Positions 10,024 to 18,773 of a stretch of 49,290 nucleotides of DNA are shown piece after piece. Position numbers and translations under genes: made by a program. This stretch comes from Bacillota bacterium (GTDB lineage: Bacteria; Bacillota; Limnochordia; Darwinibacteriales; Darwinibacteriaceae), in contig JAAYRO010000155.1 of NCBI GenBank assembly GCA_012518735.1, positions 1-49,290 on the forward strand, written 5' to 3'. Positions within the stretch are counted from its first letter, which is position 1, and each line of letters begins with the position of its first letter. The notes beneath the pieces were generated by a model, which did not search any database, had not been told where the DNA came from, and saw nothing but the letters and a program-made list of their open reading frames with translations.

Positions 10024-11055
10024 ATGAAAATTCTCTTCCTATCTGACTTTTTTCTCAGTGGTCAAACAACCCACGTCCTAGAATTGGCCAAACAGCTCAC
10101 TATGACACAACATGAAGTTCACATTAGTTTTGGACAAATCCATTCTCGTCTATTCTTTACCTACTATGCCCCTCTCTTAAAATCGTGGGGCATTCCCTTT
10201 TCCCAACGGGAAAGGTTGTCCCGGTCCTCGCAGTTTCTAAGCAGATTTAAGCCTGAAATCATTCACTGCCACAGTTCTACTCTGTTTCCGAAGGCAAGGC
10301 AGTTAGCTGATAGATTAGGCATTCCTTATGTACTTACTTGTCATGGACTTGGGTTCAGCCATCCAAAATACACCTTAGATCTTCAATCAGCCAATGGTAT
10401 CATTGCAATTGGAGCCCGAGTTGCAGAGGAGATAATGTCCATTTCTCCTAATGTCGCAATTATACCGAACGGTATTGACACAACCCATTTTGTTCCTCCA
10501 ATTTTTCCAAGCAAACCCCGCAGCAGCATACTTTATGTGGGCCGCATGGATCGGGGACGGCTCCGACCCTTAAGGAAACTTGCACTACTGCTTCAGAATG
10601 AGTTTGGTCTTCCCCTATCGGTCATCGCTGACTGGGACCCAAATATTGAAAACACTAGGTTTACACCATGGCAGGTAAATTTAGTGCCCTACCTGCAGCA
10701 GTCTGGAATTGTAGTAGCTTGTGGAAGAACGGCCAGGGAAGCTCTGAGCTGTAGCAATGCTGTCCTTTTGATGCAGAGAGCCTATGATGGCATCATCTCC
10801 CCATCGCTAATTACAAGGAAAGATTTCGATTTCAGCGGAAACATTGGTCGTTATTCCTTTGACCGCCTAAAAAGAGACCTTAAACGTCTCCTTACATCGC
10901 CCAGCCGCCTAGAAAAACTCCAGACGTGGGGCAGAAATTACGCCATTGAGAACCTTGACAGTTCTCTAATGGCTGACAGTACTTTAAAGATCTACTATGA
11001 AATCCTTGATTCAGATTATGCTTTTACCAACCGATCTCCCAAACCGTCCAGGTGA
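10024..11055 (+). CDS. GT4-like glycosyltransferase
   Basis: MKILFLSDFFLSGQTTHVLELAKQL...PEIIHCHSSTLFPKARQLADRLGIPYVLTCHGLG...IPNGIDTTHFVPP...ILYVGRMDRGR. ATG at 10024 preferred over the track start at 9919. Confidence 0.85.
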   Translation: MKILFLSDFFLSGQTTHVLELAKQLTMTQHEVHISFGQIHSRLFFTYYAPLLKSWGIPFSQRERLSRSSQFLSRFKPEIIHCHSSTLFPKARQLADRLGIPYVLTCHGLGFSHPKYTLDLQSANGIIAIGARVAEEIMSISPNVAIIPNGIDTTHFVPPIFPSKPRSSILYVGRMDRGRLRPLRKLALLLQNEFGLPLSVIADWDPNIENTRFTPWQVNLVPYLQQSGIVVACGRTAREALSCSNAVLLMQRAYDGIISPSLITRKDFDFSGNIGRYSFDRLKRDLKRLLTSPSRLEKLQTWGRNYAIENLDSSLMADSTLKIYYEILDSDYAFTNRSPKPSR

Positions 11056-11564
11056 TTAATAAGGCGGGCCGCTGCAAATAAATAATCACTTAGTCGATTA
11101 AGGAACTGTAATATGACTTCTCCTTGACCTGACTTAAGGGGCTCTAGGCGGCAGATCTCTCTCTCGGCCCGTCGACAGATACTGCGGGCACAGTGAAGTA
11201 ATGCTGCACCTTTAGTACCACCTGGAACAATAAAACTAGTTAATGCCGGTAGAGAAGATTCAAATCGATCAATTTCGTCTTCTAGGACCTTAACATCTGA
11301 TATTGTAAGTTGAGAAATCCCCTGCGGCACACTCATCTTGGGATGGGCTAAAATGACACCAACCACAAACAATCGCTCCTGAATCCAATACAAGGTAGAG
11401 AGAACCTGTTTAGGACAGGATTCAGCCGCGGCTAAGCCAATGAAACTAGATAGCTCGTCTACTGTTCCATACGCCTGTACCCGCAGATCCGTTTTGGCCA
11501 CTGAGGTTCCATCAGCTAGCTCTGTCCAACCCTTATCGCCTTTCTTAGTATAGAGCCTTGCCAT
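11016..11564 (-). CDS. Cob(I)alamin adenosyltransferase, PduO type
   Basis: MARLYTKKGDKGWTELADGTSVAKTDLRVQAYGTVDELSSFIGLA...PGGTKGAALLHCARSICRRAEREI. The track ORF extends into a tRNA; the internal ATG with upstream GGAGGG is preferred. Confidence 0.95.
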   Translation of the reverse strand: MARLYTKKGDKGWTELADGTSVAKTDLRVQAYGTVDELSSFIGLAAAESCPKQVLSTLYWIQERLFVVGVILAHPKMSVPQGISQLTISDVKVLEDEIDRFESSLPALTSFIVPGGTKGAALLHCARSICRRAEREICRLEPLKSGQGEVILQFLNRLSDYLFAAARLINHLDGLGDRLVKA

Positions 11565-11584
11565 TCCATCCCTCCTATTGACAT

Positions 11585-11615
11585 AAAAAAACCTCACCGC
11601 TGTAGGATGAGGTAT
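11585..11615 (-). terminator. Putative intrinsic terminator of the tRNA-Gln/tRNA-Glu unit
   Basis: Reverse strand: ACCTCATCC-TACAGC-GGTGAGGTTTTTTT, immediately upstream of the adenosyltransferase start. Confidence 0.65.
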
Positions 11616-11630
11616 ACAATCACATATTGG

Positions 11631-11703
11631 TACTCCCAAGGGGATTCGAACCCCTGTCTTCGCCGTGAGAGGGCGATGTCCTAGGCCTCTAGACGATGGG
11701 AGC
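11631..11703 (-). tRNA. tRNA-Glu (anticodon CTC)
   Basis: Reverse complement GCTCCCATCGTCTAGAGGCCTAGGACATCGCCCTCTCACGGCGAAGACAGGGGTTCGAATCCCCTTGGGAGTA folds as a cloverleaf; anticodon loop CTCTCAC. Confidence 0.95.
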
Positions 11704-11710
11704 CTTTATA

Positions 11711-11784
11711 TGGCTGGGGGACTAGGATTCGAACCTAGACTAGATGAGTCAGAGTCATCCGTCCTGCCATTAGACGATCCCCCA
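11711..11784 (-). tRNA. tRNA-Gln (anticodon CTG), CCA encoded
   Basis: Reverse complement TGGGGGATCGTCTAATGGCAGGACGGATGACTCTGACTCATCTAGTCTAGGTTCGAATCCTAGTCCCCCAGCCA; anticodon loop CTCTGAC. Confidence 0.95.
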
Positions 11785-11838
11785 GCAACATGATTTAATA
11801 TACCACATCATCAGGAAAAAGACAAGGGCAAAATCGAT

Positions 11839-12252
11839 TTATTCCTGAATCTTTATGCTCCAAGTTATCTCAGCAGTCTTATTAATCATCCCAGCGACCG
11901 AACAATATTTCTCCATAGACAGCCTCACAGCGTCCTCTAACGGTTTATCTTTCAGATTTTCACCTTTAAAGATAAAGGTTACCTCAACATTGTTAAACAC
12001 GCGAGGATGATCATCTGCCCGCTCTGCATGAAGCACAATATCCATGGTCCACAGATTAATCCGTTTCTTACGAAGAATACTAACTACATCCATTCCCGAA
12101 CAGCCAGCCAGCCCCATTAAAACCATTTCCATAGGACTGGCAGCAGCTCCGTCTCCCCCGTTTTCTGGTGACGCATCCATTACAACAGCATGATTGGTTC
12201 CAGAGACTCCCACAAAGCCCATCCTACCATTCCACTGTACTCTAGCTTTCAC
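11839..12252 (-). CDS. OsmC family protein
   Basis: GDGAAASPMEMVLMGLAGCSGMDVVSILRKKR and downstream EKYCSVAGMINKTAEITW, with the two OsmC Cys regions. Confidence 0.92.
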   Translation of the reverse strand: MKARVQWNGRMGFVGVSGTNHAVVMDASPENGGDGAAASPMEMVLMGLAGCSGMDVVSILRKKRINLWTMDIVLHAERADDHPRVFNNVEVTFIFKGENLKDKPLEDAVRLSMEKYCSVAGMINKTAEITWSIKIQE

Positions 12253-12267
12253 TCAACCACCTTCCCC

Positions 12268-13740
12268 TTAATTCATGTCACTCAACATTTCTAAAGTACG
12301 CTGAATGCGTTCTCTGCTTCTTTCCTGTCCAAGAAGCTCCAAAACCTCATATATGCCAGGGCTCACATTAGTACCAGTCACAGCTACTCGAATTGGCTGG
12401 ATTATTTCACCCATTTTTACCCCGAACTTTTCCTGTCCCTGCACAAATAGTGGTTTTAAGTTCTCTTCACTGAGATCAGGAGCTGATGAAATAGCATCAA
12501 GGGCAAAACGGAGAATATCAGCTGCTTGAGGCTTGGATAAAACCTTTCGAACAGCCTTCTCATTATACTCATAATCGTCAATAAAGAAGTACTCAGCCAT
12601 TTCCACAACATCGCTTACTAATTTCACTCTACTCTGAAGCTCTTTCAGAATACGCAAAACGTAATCCCGTTCTGCTGCACTTGGTTCGGCAGGCAAAAAC
12701 CCAGCTTCTTGCAGGAATGGCAGAGCCCGATCGTAAAACTCTTCAAGAGAAAGCTCACGGATATAGACACCATTCATCCATTCCAGTTTCTTCAAATCAA
12801 ATACAGCAGGATTCTTTGATACTCGTTCGAGAGAGAACTTCTCAATCAGCTCTGATTTCGAGAAAATTGTCTGAGAATCATCATATCCCCAACCTAACAG
12901 AGACAAGTAATTGACCATAGCCTCTGCAAGGTATCCCTCATCATGAAACTGCATAACGGACGTAGCTCCATGGCGCTTACTCAACAGCGACTTATCAGGT
13001 CCAAGAATCATGGGTATATGGGCAAATTTGGGAACTGAAAAGCCTAATGCTTCGTAAATCTGAATCTGCTTTGGTGTATTCGAAAGATGATCTTCTCCTC
13101 GAATAACATGGGTAATTCCCATCAAAGCATCATCGATTACGACAGCAAAATTATATGTGGGCATTCCATCTGATTTGTAAATAACAAAGTCATCGATCTG
13201 GGTGTTTTCAAAACGGACACTGCCGCGAATCATATCAAGTACGTCCGTTGCCCCTTCCTGCTCTGCCCGAAAGCGAACGACAGGCTTACGCCCCTCCGCC
13301 CGGAACTGTGCCTTTTCTTCTTCTGTTAAATGGGCACATCGTCCATCGTAGCGAGTGGCCAAACCCTGCTTCATCTGCTCCTTGCGCTTCTGTTCTAACT
13401 CTTCTGGTGTACAGAAACACTCATAAGCCCGATCAATGGATATAAGTTTTTCCACATATTCTTTATATATATCTAATCTCTCACTTTGATAATAAGGACC
13501 GTAGTCACCGCCTTTTCCAGGACCTTCATCCCAATCCAAACCTAAAAACCGCATCGCATCTAAAATAACCTGCGTTGCTTCGTCAGTGGAACGAGCTAAA
13601 TCCGTATCCTCAATACGTAAGACAAAATCTCCCTCGTGATGGCGAGCAAACAGCCAGTTAAATAGAGCGGTGCGGGCCCCACCTACGTGCAGATATCCCG
13701 TTGGGCTTGGTGCAAACCGCACCCTTACTTTACTCATCAT
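12268..13740 (-). CDS. gltX: Glutamyl-tRNA synthetase
   Basis: RFAPSPTGYLHVGGARTALFNWLFAR; LSKRHGATSV; FCTPEELE. Confidence 0.97.
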   Translation of the reverse strand: MMSKVRVRFAPSPTGYLHVGGARTALFNWLFARHHEGDFVLRIEDTDLARSTDEATQVILDAMRFLGLDWDEGPGKGGDYGPYYQSERLDIYKEYVEKLISIDRAYECFCTPEELEQKRKEQMKQGLATRYDGRCAHLTEEEKAQFRAEGRKPVVRFRAEQEGATDVLDMIRGSVRFENTQIDDFVIYKSDGMPTYNFAVVIDDALMGITHVIRGEDHLSNTPKQIQIYEALGFSVPKFAHIPMILGPDKSLLSKRHGATSVMQFHDEGYLAEAMVNYLSLLGWGYDDSQTIFSKSELIEKFSLERVSKNPAVFDLKKLEWMNGVYIRELSLEEFYDRALPFLQEAGFLPAEPSAAERDYVLRILKELQSRVKLVSDVVEMAEYFFIDDYEYNEKAVRKVLSKPQAADILRFALDAISSAPDLSEENLKPLFVQGQEKFGVKMGEIIQPIRVAVTGTNVSPGIYEVLELLGQERSRERIQRTLEMLSDMN

Positions 13741-13770
13741 TTCTTCCTCCCTAAGATCTGGTGCTGATAT

Positions 13771-14532
13771 TTACTTTGATTTTACCAGTTCCCGAGCTAA
13801 CTCACGATACGCAAGAGCCCCAGGCACTTGTATTTTTGCCTCAAAAATAGGAACTCGATCGGCTGCGGTCTCTGCAAATCGAATACTGCGAGCAACAATA
13901 TGTGGATACAGGTGAAGATCTGGAAACTCCTCCTCCAGAAGTTTCAGGATCCTTCGCCCGTGTAATGTTCGACTATCGAACATGGTGGGCAGCAGACCTG
14001 CCACAACCAGCTTACTGTTTAGTTGACCCCTAACTTTAGCTATTAGTTTCAGTAAAGCAGTTGTCCCCCGTACACTGAGATACTCACATGAAACGGGGAT
14101 AATGACTTGATCCGCCGCGGCTAAAGCATTCAGGGTCAGCAAACCGAGAGAAGGTTGGCTGTCAATCAGGATAAAATCATACTCATCACGCACTTCATTG
14201 ACAATTTTTGTTACTCGACGTTCTCGTGCAGGTGCATTAATCAATTGAAACTCAGCAATCGATAAATCGATATTCGCTGGTATAAGATGAATACCAAAGG
14301 CATTAGAAACCACCACTTCTTGTGCTGGAGTGTTTCGCAAAAGACAATGGTAGATGGTCTTTTCCAAATCCTCTGGTTCAAACCCAGCGCAAAACGTTAG
14401 GCCACCCTGTGGATCCATATCAACCAATAAGACTTTCTGACCTATATCAGCCAATGCTACACCTAAGTTGTACGTGGAAGTAGTTTTCCCAACTCCTCCC
14501 TTTTGATTGGCAAGCACGAAAACTTCGGCCAA
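13771..14532 (-). CDS. ParA/Soj family ATPase
   Basis: Deviant Walker A QKGGVGKTTSTYNLGVALA; LLVDMDPQGGLTFCAGF; DFILIDSQPSLGLLTLNALAAAD. Confidence 0.95.
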   Translation of the reverse strand: MAEVFVLANQKGGVGKTTSTYNLGVALADIGQKVLLVDMDPQGGLTFCAGFEPEDLEKTIYHCLLRNTPAQEVVVSNAFGIHLIPANIDLSIAEFQLINAPARERRVTKIVNEVRDEYDFILIDSQPSLGLLTLNALAAADQVIIPVSCEYLSVRGTTALLKLIAKVRGQLNSKLVVAGLLPTMFDSRTLHGRRILKLLEEEFPDLHLYPHIVARSIRFAETAADRVPIFEAKIQVPGALAYRELARELVKSK

Positions 14533-14609
14533 GATAATCCCTCCAGAGTGTCGCTATCAAATAGTTCAACGACTACTCACAGAAACCCTTCTAGCCTTTT
14601 GACTAGAAA

Positions 14610-14638
14610 TTGACAAAATGAGGGATGTTCAATATTCT
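14610..14638 (+). promoter_or_regulatory. Putative sigma-A promoter for the RibU-like gene
   Basis: TTGACA (14610-14615), 17 bp, TATTCT (14633-14638); start codon at 14670. Confidence 0.7.
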
Positions 14639-14669
14639 AAAGATAGCATATAGAATGGAGGCATTTTTC

Positions 14670-15209
14670 ATGCAGACGGAAACTCGCCAGCTCGTTAATA
14701 TGGCCGTCCTTGTAACGGCAGCAACTATTCTCATGGTTATAGTTCAAATTCCCCTATTTCCATCAGCGCCGTTTCTGAAATACGATCCAAGCGACATCCC
14801 CCTTCTAATTGGAGGGTTCTGGTTTGGGCCGCTGCCAGGTATTATTATGGTTTTCATGAAGGCCTTTTTCTTTTTGCTGATCAAGGGCGCGGAAGGTCCC
14901 ATTGGCGCCTTTCAAAACTTTATGGCATCTGGTAGTTTCGTCTTCTTTGCTTCCTTGTATTATCAAAAAGCTCGAACACGCCGCGGTGCTATTGTGGCAC
15001 TATTCCTAGGTTCTCTAGCTATGACATTAATCATGATTCCTACCAATTACATAGTTCTGCCAATTTGGGGCATTCCCAAGGAAATAGTACCAGGCTTCAT
15101 TCTTAAAATATCTACACCATTCAATCTAGTAAAGGGACTATTGAGTTCTATCTTCACATACCTGTTATATAAACGAGTGAAGTCCATCTTAGAATCCCTC
15201 TGGTCCTAG
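14670..15209 (+). CDS. ECF transporter S component, RibU-like (riboflavin)
   Basis: Multi-TM; VQIPLFPSAPFLKYDPSDIPLLIGGFWFGPLPGIIMVFMKAFFFLLIKGAEGPIGAFQNFMASGSFVFFASLYY is RibU-like. ATG with GGAGG upstream. Confidence 0.85.
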   Translation: MQTETRQLVNMAVLVTAATILMVIVQIPLFPSAPFLKYDPSDIPLLIGGFWFGPLPGIIMVFMKAFFFLLIKGAEGPIGAFQNFMASGSFVFFASLYYQKARTRRGAIVALFLGSLAMTLIMIPTNYIVLPIWGIPKEIVPGFILKISTPFNLVKGLLSSIFTYLLYKRVKSILESLWS

Positions 15210-15278
15210 TCTCTTAAAAGGACATTCAATAAATACCTCGAAATCTAATTCAATCTCTATAGTAAGGGAAGTGACAGC

Positions 15279-16262
15279 TTGTTTAATGTTTTTGTTTCCA
15301 GACAGCTTCCGGGGAAAGGTCTGGATAAGCTGAAGTCCAGCTGTAATGTGACAGTTTACCCACCTGATCAGAATATTTCTAAAGAAGAACTCTTAACTGC
15401 CGTTAAGGATCAGGATGCAATCATTACAATGCTTTCTGATCCTGTAGACGAGGATGTAATTAAGGCAGGAAACCGCCTGCAGGTAATTGCAAACTATGCT
15501 GTTGGCTTTAATAACATCCATGTTGATGCTGCTACAAGCCGGGGCATAAAGGTGGTTAACACCCCCGATGTATTAACAAACGCCACCGCTGACCTAGCGT
15601 GGGCTCTCTTAATGAGTACTGCCCGCCGAGTCGTTGAGGGAGATCATCTTACAAGAACAGGTCAATTTAAAGGCTGGGAGCCTGAATTACTCTTAGGTGC
15701 AGAAGTCTATGGCAAAACATTAGGAATTGTTGGAGCAGGCCGAATTGGTCAGGCTGTAGCCAAAAGAGCTGTGGGCTTCGGGATGCCTGTTCTATATCAC
15801 AACAGAACGCGGCTTCCAGAGTCCATTGAGAAGGAGTGCAGTATACGTTATGTAAATCTAGACACCCTTCTTACCAATTCCGACTTTGTCTCACTCCACT
15901 GCCCCCTCACCCCTGAAACAAAGCACTTGATTGGGGAAAGAGAACTGGAGCTGATGAAACCAACTGCAGTACTAGTTAACACAGCTCGTGGTCCTGTTGT
16001 AGATGAGAGGGCTTTAGTCCACGCCCTCAAAAATGGTGTAATATATGGCGCTGGTCTCGATGTATTCGAAAACGAGCCAGCCTTACACCCAGGTCTAAGC
16101 GAATTGCCTAATGTTGTTCTTACTCCCCATATTGCCAGTGCTGGTATGGAAACTCGCTTTCGCATGGTAGATATGGTTGTCAATGACGTCCTAGCTGTAT
16201 TGGAAAGCAGGCGTCCCCAGAATCTCGTTAATCCTGAAATTTACCACAAGGAGGAAATCTAA
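15279..16262 (+). CDS. D-2-hydroxyacid (glyoxylate/glycerate) dehydrogenase family protein
   Basis: VIANYAVGFNNIHVDAATSRGIKVVNTPDVLTNATADLAWALLM; LGIVGAGRIGQAVAKRA; TTG start. Confidence 0.93.
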   Translation: MFNVFVSRQLPGKGLDKLKSSCNVTVYPPDQNISKEELLTAVKDQDAIITMLSDPVDEDVIKAGNRLQVIANYAVGFNNIHVDAATSRGIKVVNTPDVLTNATADLAWALLMSTARRVVEGDHLTRTGQFKGWEPELLLGAEVYGKTLGIVGAGRIGQAVAKRAVGFGMPVLYHNRTRLPESIEKECSIRYVNLDTLLTNSDFVSLHCPLTPETKHLIGERELELMKPTAVLVNTARGPVVDERALVHALKNGVIYGAGLDVFENEPALHPGLSELPNVVLTPHIASAGMETRFRMVDMVVNDVLAVLESRRPQNLVNPEIYHKEEI

Positions 16263-16450
16263 TGTCTAAGAGGCTCTATCTTTCTTCAACTAACAAGAAA
16301 CTAGCTGGTGTCTGCGGTGGAATAGCGGAGTATTTCAATATTGATCCTACCATTGTTCGACTCATATGGCTCATTGCCGTCTTTGCCTATGGGACTGGAT
16401 TATTGGCATACATTATTTGTTGGGCTGTCATACCCAAGCGGACTATGTAA
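16262..16450 (+). CDS. Short PspC domain protein
   Basis: KRLYLSSTNKKLAGVCGGIAEYFNIDPTIVRLIWLIAVFAYGTGLLAYIICWAVIPKR; ATG overlaps the preceding TAA. Confidence 0.9.
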   Translation: MSKRLYLSSTNKKLAGVCGGIAEYFNIDPTIVRLIWLIAVFAYGTGLLAYIICWAVIPKRTM

Positions 16451-16508
16451 CCGCAGCATATTATCTCACCTCTCTTGGATAACCTAATGTAAGAGAGGTG
16501 GAAACTAA

Positions 16509-18476
16509 ATGAATCGATTAGGAAATCAAGACTCACCCTATTTACTGAAGCATGCAGCCAATCCTATCCACTGGTATCCATGGAGCAGCGAAGCATTTGA
16601 AATGGCTTCCCAACGGAACTGCCCTATCTTTCTCAGTATCGGCTACAGCACTTGTCACTGGTGTCATGTAATGGCAGAAGAGTCTTTTGAAAACCAAGAG
16701 ATAGCCGAAATATTGAACGATCACTTCATTTCCATCAAAGTGGATAGAGAAGAAAGACCCGATATTGATCACGTTTATATGGCGGCCTGCCAAGCCATGA
16801 ATGGATACGGCGGATGGCCCTTGACTGTAATTTGTACCCCACAAGGAAAACCCTTCTTTGTGGGGACTTATTTTCCGCCTACGGATCAAAACGGACGTCC
16901 TGGTCTAAAAAGCATTCTAAGAATGGCTGCAGACAAGTGGTACAATAGTCCTTCAGACCTAGAGAGAATAGGTCTGCGTATCACTGCCCACTTAAACAGA
17001 CCCCTTCCCTATTCATCCGCTTCTAATTTAGATAAAGCTATTATTGATACAGCATTACAAGATTTCAGGAACGCTTTTGACCCCCATTATGGTGGCTTCG
17101 GTAGCGCTCCAAAATTTCCTACTCCCCATTATATTCTGTTCCTATTAAGAATTTGGGCTCGTAAAAAAGAGCCAGCTCTCCAGACCATGATTGAAACAAC
17201 ATTGGAAAGCATGTATCGTGGAGGAATATTCGACCATATCGGTTTTGGGTTCTGCCGCTACTCAACCGATAATCAATGGTTGGTCCCTCATTTTGAAAAA
17301 ATGCTCTATGACAATGCTTTGTTGAGTATGGCTTATCTTGAAGCTTATCAAGCCTTTAAAAATGAGAACTACAGAAAAATCGCAGAAAGTGTATTCAGCT
17401 ATGTACTAAGAGATATGCAGCATCCCGTAGGAGGGTTTTACTCTGCCCAAGATGCAGACTCGGAAGGAGTCGAAGGGAAATTCTATCAATGGGACTACCA
17501 AGAAGTACTCCAAGTTCTTGGAGAAAAGCTTGGGTCATTATTCTGCAGAATTTATAACATTTCCAGGAACGGGAATTTCCAAGGGACCAATATCCCAAAC
17601 TTAATCGAAACTCCCAAACAAACAGAAATCAACGAACATGAGATAGAGGAACTTCGCAAGAAGCTCTTTCAAGTACGAGAGAAACGTCCCCACCCTTTTC
17701 GAGACGATAAGATACTTACAAGCTGGAATGGTTTGATGATTGGAGCATTAGCTAAAGGAGCACGCATCTTAAGAAACGGGACCTATCTTGAGGCCGCTGA
17801 AAAAAGTATACAATTTGTCTTCGCAAATCTCCAAGACGAAAGAGGAAGACTTTTTGCCAGATACAGAAACGCACCGGCTGTAGCCGGCTTTATAAACGAT
17901 TACGCCTTTCTCATATGGGGTCTTATTGAATTATACGAGGCTACATTTAACGAAGTCTATCTTACAAAAGCCAATGATCTAGGGAAATTAGTGTTAGAGC
18001 TTTTCTCTGACCCTAATTGTCCTGGGTTTTTCTTTACAGAAAAGGATCATTCCGATTTACTAGTTCGACCGAAAGAGTTTTATGATGGGGCACTTCCCTC
18101 GGGAAACTCTATAATGGCGTGGAACTTGTTGCGTCTCCATAACTATCTGCCAAATGAAAATTGGCGGACTGCAGCAGAGGATCTTCTGAAAGTGATGGGA
18201 GTCACTGCAAAAGAAAATCCTATGGGTTACAGTATGTTCTTACTAGCCCTTGATTACGCTTCTTATCCCCTTTCAGAGATAAAAATAGCCGGTTCTTCTT
18301 CAGATCCGACATTCCATCAAATGATTCAACTCGTTACCGAATATTATCTTCCTCACACCATCCTCAGAGTGGTAGAAAATAACGCAAGCCCCCATACTGA
18401 AGCCTTAGTCTGTTCTCATATGGGCTGTTTAGCTCCTATTACGGAGCTTTCTGTCCTCGAAGAGACAATCAGGTAG
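16509..18476 (+). CDS. DUF255 thioredoxin-domain protein (YyaL / SPATA20-like)
   Basis: [32 protein letters not shown]...[49 protein letters not shown]. Confidence 0.95.
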   Translation: MNRLGNQDSPYLLKHAANPIHWYPWSSEAFEMASQRNCPIFLSIGYSTCHWCHVMAEESFENQEIAEILNDHFISIKVDREERPDIDHVYMAACQAMNGYGGWPLTVICTPQGKPFFVGTYFPPTDQNGRPGLKSILRMAADKWYNSPSDLERIGLRITAHLNRPLPYSSASNLDKAIIDTALQDFRNAFDPHYGGFGSAPKFPTPHYILFLLRIWARKKEPALQTMIETTLESMYRGGIFDHIGFGFCRYSTDNQWLVPHFEKMLYDNALLSMAYLEAYQAFKNENYRKIAESVFSYVLRDMQHPVGGFYSAQDADSEGVEGKFYQWDYQEVLQVLGEKLGSLFCRIYNISRNGNFQGTNIPNLIETPKQTEINEHEIEELRKKLFQVREKRPHPFRDDKILTSWNGLMIGALAKGARILRNGTYLEAAEKSIQFVFANLQDERGRLFARYRNAPAVAGFINDYAFLIWGLIELYEATFNEVYLTKANDLGKLVLELFSDPNCPGFFFTEKDHSDLLVRPKEFYDGALPSGNSIMAWNLLRLHNYLPNENWRTAAEDLLKVMGVTAKENPMGYSMFLLALDYASYPLSEIKIAGSSSDPTFHQMIQLVTEYYLPHTILRVVENNASPHTEALVCSHMGCLAPITELSVLEETIR

Positions 18477-18519
18477 GCAGGACTTTCACCGCCAAGTTAC
18501 ACCTCATGTATAGCGCACC

Positions 18520-18556
18520 ATATAAAGAAAACGACCAGCAGTTAGCTGGTCGTTCT
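18520..18556 (-). terminator. Intrinsic terminator of tRNA-Asn
   Basis: AACGACCAGC-AGTTA-GCTGGTCGTT hairpin; the reverse strand continues TTTTCTTTAT. Confidence 0.8.
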
Positions 18557-18561
18557 CATGA

Positions 18562-18636
<75 letters not shown>

Positions 18637-18773
18637 ACACTAATCATACTTTAGCATATGTTTCTTTGAAAGTCAACCCTCATTGTGCAACTAAGTCACC
18701 AATCCTACCCTAACTTCATATTCTGTTATGAACCGTGATACCACGGTATTGTTAGGCAAAGGAGGATTGCACT

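Noticed and set aside
11565-11639. N-terminal extension of the adenosyltransferase ORF
   Set aside because: It runs through a terminator hairpin and into the tRNA-Glu 3' end; the internal ATG with GGAGGG is the natural start.
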